Part shown: positions 57,895 through 64,000 of the stretch, piece after piece
Layout of the letters: the number at the start of each line of letters is the position of its first letter
Position numbering within the stretch: position 1 is the stretch's first letter
Assembly (NCBI GenBank): GCA_025403435.1
Contig: CM046335.1
Location: 3,749,101 to 3,813,100, forward strand
Direction of reading: 5' to 3'
From: Artocarpus heterophyllus
Taxonomy: Eukaryota > Streptophyta > Magnoliopsida > Rosales > Moraceae
Length of the DNA: 64,000 nt
Made by a program: the position numbers and the translations under genes
The notes under the pieces: generated by a model
What the model was told of the DNA's origin: nothing
Seen by the model: only the letters and a program-made list of their open reading frames with translations
The model's database searches: none

Positions 57895-59753
57895 TCAAGG
57901 TTGAAAAGTAGGAGGCTTCCTAACTAGAGTTGCCTGCTCAAAATCATATGCAATCTCCATGAGCTTTGGTTCAGAGCCCTTGAGTCCTCCAAAAGTAATG
58001 CCAAAAAGCACTCCGTTCTTGTCATATACTGCAGGGACGCTTATTCCTCGGAATCCCCCAATCGCAAGCACAGGAGAAACAACAGATCCGGGAGTCACCA
58101 ATGCATCTAGCTTATTGTCACACATCAACTTCTCAAATCCAACACTAGATAGCCTTGCCAAATAATATATTGCCGCTTTCTCTTTTTCTCCAATTCCATT
58201 TGTGGCTTCGGCTGCCAGAAATATGTCTTGCCCAATTTCTTGGTCATTTCCTGCACATTTAACCAAGCATAAATCAGATTGCAGTAAAGAATAGGCTAAA
58301 TTGTCCACGGGAGAAAAACGTATATTATTTACATACCAAATCTAAGAACTTTTCATTGAAGGCTATAATATGATATGGTCCTTTAGATAATCATTCAAGG
58401 CTAATTTGAACTCTGCCAAAGATGCTACTGCTTCCCCGTCCTATGTGAAGTTCAAGATAACATCTATAGTTGCTATTTCCAAGTTGTCAATCAATACTGC
58501 ACCTCTGTCTTTAATTCAATCAGTTAATAACTTTATTTATCTCTCTCTTTTTTTTTGGTTAAAGATCAATCTGAATATGTAGCACCAAAGTTTAAAAAGT
58601 AAAAGCAATTTGTTTCACCTTAATGTCTGGAAATGATACTCAAATACTTGAAGATCAAATCCGCTTCCAGGAGCGAAAAACAGATCCCTTGCTATCCCCA
58701 ATCTCTTTCCTTTGGGACCATAAGCATTAAGAAATTGTTTATAGCCACCATTCAGAATGTATTTCTATGCCTTTTTGGTTGCGTGATCTTTGTAATCAAT
58801 GCCTACAATGGCATCAAGGACGTAAACAGCATCGGACACGGACCTCCCAATAGGCCTGTTTAACAACCATTAAAGCAATTGTTATCAAAAACTTACAACC
58901 AATAATATGAGAACACCAAGTTGAAAGTACAAGTGATAAATTTATTTCAAATATTAGATTTAACTAATTGAGATGATGCAGCAGAACCTACCCAACAGAG
59001 TCCTGTCTAGGAGTGACTGGAATAACCCCTGCTCTGCTAGTCAGCCCAGCTGTTGGCTTGATGCCCACAACTGAGTTAAAACTTGCAGGACACAGAATGG
59101 AACCATCGGTTTAAGTTCCCAGAGACACCGCCAGAAGATTTGCTGCAACCGATATCGCTGATCCACTACTTGAACCACAAGGATACGCTGACAGAACATA
59201 AGGATTCTATAGACAAAATCAAATATATAGACTCAAATTTCACTAGTGATTTTGTTAGATATGAAAAAACCCCTAAAAAGACTAACTAATTTTCCTTGGC
59301 CACCTCTGGCGCTCCAGCCATTAGGTGCATTGAGGGACCTAAAGTGAGGCCACTCGCTCAAACTGGCCTTTCCCAGTATACGCAGGCATCATGAGGCACG
59401 ACAGAGCCAAGCAAAGCGAACGAGCCAGCGGTCATGTGGAGCTTATCGCTGGTTCCATGCAAGTCAGAGTAGGATGTGTAGTCATTGGTTTTACGCTCAT
59501 AATCAGCCTTATCTGCCTGGTATAGCGCCTCCAGTTTGAGCTCTATAACGACAGTAAGGATAGGGTTGAGCCTGCGGATTTCAGCGAGGTAGAAATTAAC
59601 AAGTTGTCTTGAAGGGAGATTGTTGTGCTTGAAGGCCAGTTGAAGATCATAGATTGTGGCTTCTTTGATTGATGGCCCATTCACAGACAAGAAGAGGAGA
59701 ATTATAAGCAATGATGTGAAAAGAGGGAAATGTAAATGTAATTTAGCGGCCAT
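57895..59753 (-). pseudogene. Amidase-signature pseudogene, tandem paralogue of the intact gene
   Basis: Five exon-equivalents in the order of the intact neighbour. The first (from ATG at 59753) has a signal-peptide-like start and DLQLAFKHNNLPSRQ. The segment that should hold the catalytic Lys (HGIPVLVKDN in the neighbour) is deleted, and another short deletion shifts the frame before GKASLSEW. The second (about 59205-58990) keeps CGSSSGSA but has a TAA where GTETDGS needs Glu. The third (about 58860-58620) has a TAG. The fourth (about 58500-58320) has two stops. The last (about 58255-57895) is one base short before IGQDIFLAAEATNG and then open to its stop. It cannot encode an active amidase. 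The decay is spread along the gene, so loss is not recent. Confidence 0.9.
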
Positions 59754-60589
59754 GGAATTGAAGTTAGATAGTAATTAGTTGTCTCCGTTGAATGATACTA
59801 TGACTTTGGTAAATATACGAGGCAAGCAACAATTTATATGCCAAACCTGATGGCCTTTTTCGTGGCCTTATTCAAGTATTTTTGTTACATTTAATTATGG
59901 AAATTTGACCCCTTTATGTTGGACATACTTTGAGTGTAAAAAATAGTTTTTTTTTTTTGGGGTAGAATTATAAAAAGAAATAGTTACTTGATAATAATAC
60001 AGCAACAATATGACACGGGAAACGGCCAAATATGCAGTGCGAATTTCATAAGATAGCGTTATTGTTTCTTTTCTTTTTTCTCGAGATAAAAGTTTGCTCA
60101 AATAAATACAAAAAGGAATTGTTTAGATTGTTTTGAAATTCATAAAGAAATGGTGGATGACCAGGTCAGAGACTTTGCCGTATATTATTGCTGATTTGGA
60201 GTGGCTACCTTTTAGCATCGTCCTATGATTTCATAAAAAGAATATTCTTTTTTAGAATATAGAAAATTTTTGTTATTTTTGCTTAATCAATTATCGTTGT
60301 CCAATAAATTTAATAAAAGAATGGAGGTGCTTTGCGAAATAGCACAGTCAAATAATTCTTCAGGTATCCAGCCTAACCCTATAATTTTTCTTAAACTAAC
60401 TTTTCAACTAATATATTTTTAAAATAGTACAAAAGCATCCTCACCGACGTCTAAACAAACAAAAAGTAGGTTGTTTAGAAACGTAGTTCAAATCGTAAAG
60501 TTGTAGTCTAAACTAATTTTGCCATGTGTTCTTTCACAAAATTTTAATTTCAAATCAACTTTGATTAGAGCTTTTATTTTGACCCAATA
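59754..60589. other. Spacer between the amidase paralogues
   Basis: AT-rich DNA with the 5' flank of the pseudogene; no gene seen. Confidence 0.5.
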
Positions 60590-60840
60590 TATGCTTTAGT
60601 GGTTGAGTTGGTTGTCAAGATTCGACCACCTCGAGTGCTTGACCAACAACCGGTCTGGTCGAGACACTGCCAAATCTTTCAAAGGAAAGACCGGATCCTG
60701 CCATATATGTTTTGTCATATTTGGCCGGACCAAGGCCTGAGTCTCACAAAGAGCCCTCCTCTAACGAGGTTAGTGGCAGGTTTGCCACGAAGGCGCCGGA
60801 GAGAGTAGGGAAACCTCCCAGAAGGTCACCACAACGACGA
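60590..60840 (+). mobile_element. Candidate tRNA-derived SINE, copy 2
   Basis: GC-rich against its flanks, starts with an A-box-like TAGTGGTTGAGTTGG and has a degenerate B-box candidate (GGTCGAGAC near 60656). It ends TCACCACAAC, the same 3' end as the minus-strand SINE at 1576-1810. A poly-A tail and target duplication were not seen, so the call is tentative. Confidence 0.5.
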
Positions 60841-61277
60841 TCAATCATTTTCTGTCTTAAATGCTAGCTAGAGTGGTTTGTTTCAAAGTGGTTATGGCCT
60901 ACACAGAAGGAAAAGATATCCAAGTAAGTAGGAGAGAAAAAGTTGAATTCAACGGGATGCTTGCATAATTGCTTATATTTGTTTGATTTCCTTCTTCTAT
61001 TTTACTTTTATCAATCCATAATCAAATATTATTATAACCACATTATCGTGTGGCACGGGCCTTATAATGTTCTTCACATGTAAGCCGCCATTATCAGGAC
61101 TACGCGATTACCCGCTAGAAGAGGCAATCAATAACTCATTATGCAACAGGTGCCTAATAAATGCTTTTCCACACAACTCAAGCCACACCTTACATCATAA
61201 CAATACTAGCTAGCTACAAGCACTAGTAGACGTTAAAAAACATATATATATATTTGGAGGTCAACTCTTGTAAAGCT

Positions 61278-63852
61278 TCAAGCGATCTTGAAGGAAGGAG
61301 GCTTTCTAATTTTAGTGGCTTGCTCGAACGCATAAGCGATTTCAATCAGTTTAGGCTCATAACCCTTTAGTCCTCCAAAGAAAATGCCAAATGGAACCTT
61401 TTGTATATAGCCTGCAGGGACAGTTATGCCAGGAAATCCTCCAATCGCCAGGACTTTACGAATACGTGGATCTAGATAACCCCCTGCCACCATTGCATCT
61501 AGCTTATACTTTGTCATCAACTTCTTGAACCCGTTTCTCGTCTGTCTCTTTAAGTCTGCCAAAGCTGCCTTCCATTCTTTTCCGAATCCATTTGTCTTTT
61601 CGGCCTCTAAGAATACGTCTTGCCCATACTCTTTGACTTTTTCCTGTGTCCATCCATCCATCAACAAAATTAGGTAATAAGTACAAATTAGTACATCAAA
61701 TATGGTGCTTCAATGATTGTTTGAATATGCTAATTAGGACTCACCAGTTTTGAGTTTTTATTGTTGAAGTCTATAACATCTGCCAAGGATCGAACTGGTG
61801 AGGTCACTAGCTCACTTAGGTACTCATTTAAGGCTATTTTGAACTCTGTGAACACTGCAATTTTGTAGCTTGTATCTTTGGGGATCTCGTCGATGTTTCC
61901 TATTTCTAGATGATCTATCAAAATTGCACCCTCTTGCCTAATTTATTTGCATTAATAAAATATTAGTATACTGAGAATCAATAATATTAAGGAATTTTAG
62001 ACGGGCTATATTGCCAGTGTATTCTTAGTTACCTTAGTGTGTTGAAATGCTGCTCATAAGTTTTGGCCAAAAAAGTGTCAATATCTTTTGAAATGTTGAA
62101 TTCGAAGTAGGGATGTCTTACGATCCCGATTCTTTTCCCCTTAAGTCCATCACGTCTTAGAAATTGTGCATAGCCACCTTTTGGAATGTACTTGGACATC
62201 TCAATTGTTGCAGCGTCATTCTTGTCGATGCCAACAATGGCATCAAGAACGTAAGCGGCATCTGTGACTGTCCTACAAATTGGCCTGTTCCATCAAACAA
62301 ACAATCATGATAACTATTTGCAAGAAGCACACCAAAGAGGTGAATTGGCAAGATTACAGTTCTTAATTAATTAGTACTTCATACCCGACGGTGTCCTGTC
62401 TAGGAGTGATGGGTATTACCCCTGCACGACTAGTTAGACCGACAGTTGGTTTGATGCCCACTAATGAGATGTCACCGGAAGGACATAAAATGGACCCATC
62501 AGTCTCAGTTCCTAGCGTCACTGTAGCTAAATTCGCAGCTGCTGATATTGCCGATCCACTACTCGACCCGCAAGTAGTCGTCGTTGAGTCATAGGGATTC
62601 TGCACGTCATATCAGAACAAAGTATGAAAACATCCTTCAGTTGGTTAGTATTAAACGGGTGAAGATCCTCCATCTCATTAAATTATGTTTGACGGGTGTA
62701 ACTCGTTTCTCAATTCATATTTAGTTTTTAATTTTATATCGTTTTCGTTTCTCAAGGTTGCTCCAAGTATCGTTTTGCTGTAAGGTTGTTCTTTCTCGGT
62801 TTGTCCTTTTCATATTTTTTGTCGTTTTCGTGATTATGTTGCTTTTACATTTTAATGACGTTAAAGTTCTTTTGTGTTTTTCATATTTTATTGTCGGCTT
62901 ATATTTTCCTTCTTGTTTTACGTTATTCTTGGGATCGCCTTGCAGTGGCGTTGTCGTTTTTAGGTTGTTAAATTATATTTATATTTTATTGTCTTTTTTT
63001 GTGTCGTTTTGATTTTTGTTGTCGTTTCTACGCTATTCCTTGTAATAAAATTTATTGATGTCATGTACAATTGTAAATATTATAACCTTTTTCTGTTGAC
63101 TGAGTCTGACCCCTATTTTATGAATAGGGAATGTAAATGTAAAAAAAGTATTATTCGCTGTTAACCAACAAACAGGCAATTTCTTTATCCCAAATATGAT
63201 CAATTCAATCGAGCTAGAGCTGCCAATCGTCACGAACCTATAAGCGTAAATTGAAAGGAAAAAAAAAAGAATCAAACCAATCTAAGAGACGACTTCTTAC
63301 CACTCCTTGGCCACCTCTAGCGCTCCAACCAGGAGGACCTCTAAAACCAGACCACTCGCTCATGCTGGCCTTTCCTAGTATGATCGCCCCAGCCTTCCTC
63401 AGCTTGGTCACGACGCCGGCGTCGCGAGGCACGACGGAGCCCAACAACGAGAAAGAGCCCGCCGTTGTGTTCATCTGGTCCTTGGTGGCAATATTATCCT
63501 TTACCAAAACAGGAATTCCGTGCAACTTAGAGAATGATACCGGCGCCTTGACCTTGCGCTCATGGTCTGCCTTGTCTGCTAGATGAAGTGCACCCGGGTT
63601 CACTTCTAAGACCCCTTCAAGCACCGGATTGAGCCTGCGGATTCGTCCCAAGTAGAACTCAACCACTTGCCTGGACGTCAATTTGTTTTGCTTGAAAGCC
63701 AGTTGGAGATCATCGACGGAGGCTTCTCCGATTTTATAACCTGAGCGCCCGCGGACTGCCTTCACGGCATAAGCCCTATGAGATGAAAGTGTTTGTAGAA
63801 GAATCAGAATCAGAAGCTGCAGGCAAGAGAACAAGGAAGGGAGAGTAGCCAT
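61278..63852 (-). CDS. Amidase-signature family protein, intact, five exons
   Basis: Exons on the minus strand: 63852-63301, 62599-62385, 62284-62033, 61937-61745, 61643-61278. All four introns are GT-AG and the phases join to 1578 nt, 525 aa plus stop. The family (compare Arabidopsis At4g34880, from memory) hydrolyses amide bonds with a Ser-cisSer-Lys triad. All three are visible: Lys118 in GIPVLVKDN, a cis-Ser around residue 197 in CGSSSGSA, and Ser220 in GTETDGS. The first 29 residues are hydrophobic and end AYA, a likely secretory signal peptide, so the enzyme probably enters the secretory pathway. Its substrate is unknown. The neighbouring paralogue is dead. Intron 1 (62600-63300) contains a GTCGTTTT-type repeat tract. 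Confidence 0.93.
62730..63035 (+). repeat. GTCGTTTT-rich pyrimidine repeat, copy 7, inside amidase intron 1
   Basis: Words TTGTCGTTTTCG, GTGTCGTTTTGAT and TTGTCGTTTCTACG recur. Relative to the amidase transcript it is antisense (A-rich). Confidence 0.6.
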
Positions 63853-64000
63853 TTAATTGGGGGCTTTTGTTGGAGTTGAAACTTGATTTGAAGTAGTTGG
63901 AGCATTAGGTAGTACTTGACCAGGCCTTTCCCCTCCTAACAATCTGCTTGGCATTGTCTTAGAAGTTTTGAACATATTTTTACACAAAATGTTTTTACAT
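63853..64000 (-). promoter_or_regulatory. Start of the amidase upstream region
   Basis: 148 bp of 5' flank remain in the window. No TATA box is evident. Confidence 0.4.

Overview
The window is nuclear DNA from a eudicot flowering plant. It has AT-rich intergenic DNA, plant-type GT-AG introns, many transposon remnants, and proteins of plant families: a chloroplast import receptor, a plant PPR protein and a plant amidase. I cannot name the species.

Layout. 1-95 (-): start of a J-domain (DnaJ) gene running off the left edge. 1.1-4.2 kb: repeats, a minus-strand SINE, a GC-rich foldback element and a hAT-type MITE. 4.35-6.95 kb (+): a decayed copy of the U6 snRNA m6A methyltransferase FIO1/METTL16. 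7.9-16.6 kb (+): an old Ty1/copia element with two LTRs and a 2.06-kb solo LTR nested in its reverse transcriptase. 17.66-18.62 kb (-): intronless PI-PLC X-domain gene. 20.29-22.18 kb (-): PPR gene of the E/E+ class. 23.6-30.4 kb: two solo LTRs of a TGTAACGCC-type family and a copia LTR remnant. 35.5-39.3 kb (+): Toc132/Toc120-type preprotein receptor with a 5'UTR intron and a G-box upstream. 57.9-63.85 kb (-): two tandem amidase genes, the left one dead and the right one an intact five-exon gene (525 aa).

The most unusual part is 40.8-56.0 kb, an array of about four diverged tandem units of roughly 5 kb. Read on the minus strand, the units share a TATA box. Two of them keep an identical exon 1 / intron / exon 2 arrangement whose second exon carries two long hairpins about 100 bp apart. 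One hairpin is present in three copies; in the most diverged copy both arms have changed together, so the foldback is preserved. No long ORF is conserved. I interpret the array as a candidate family of spliced hairpin (miRNA-precursor-like) genes. It is interrupted by a 2.5-kb solo LTR, a Pack-MULE-like element and a MITE.

A second pattern is a pyrimidine-rich sequence full of the word GTCGTTTT, present at seven places on both strands, including inside an amidase intron.

The host genes look unrelated in function (plastid import, organelle RNA processing, lipid phosphodiesterase, amide hydrolysis). From memory, FIO1 and a PPR gene are near neighbours in Arabidopsis (At2g21070/At2g21090), as are an amidase and a PLC-like gene (At4g34880/At4g34920), so parts of the order may be ancestral with transposon DNA inserted between.
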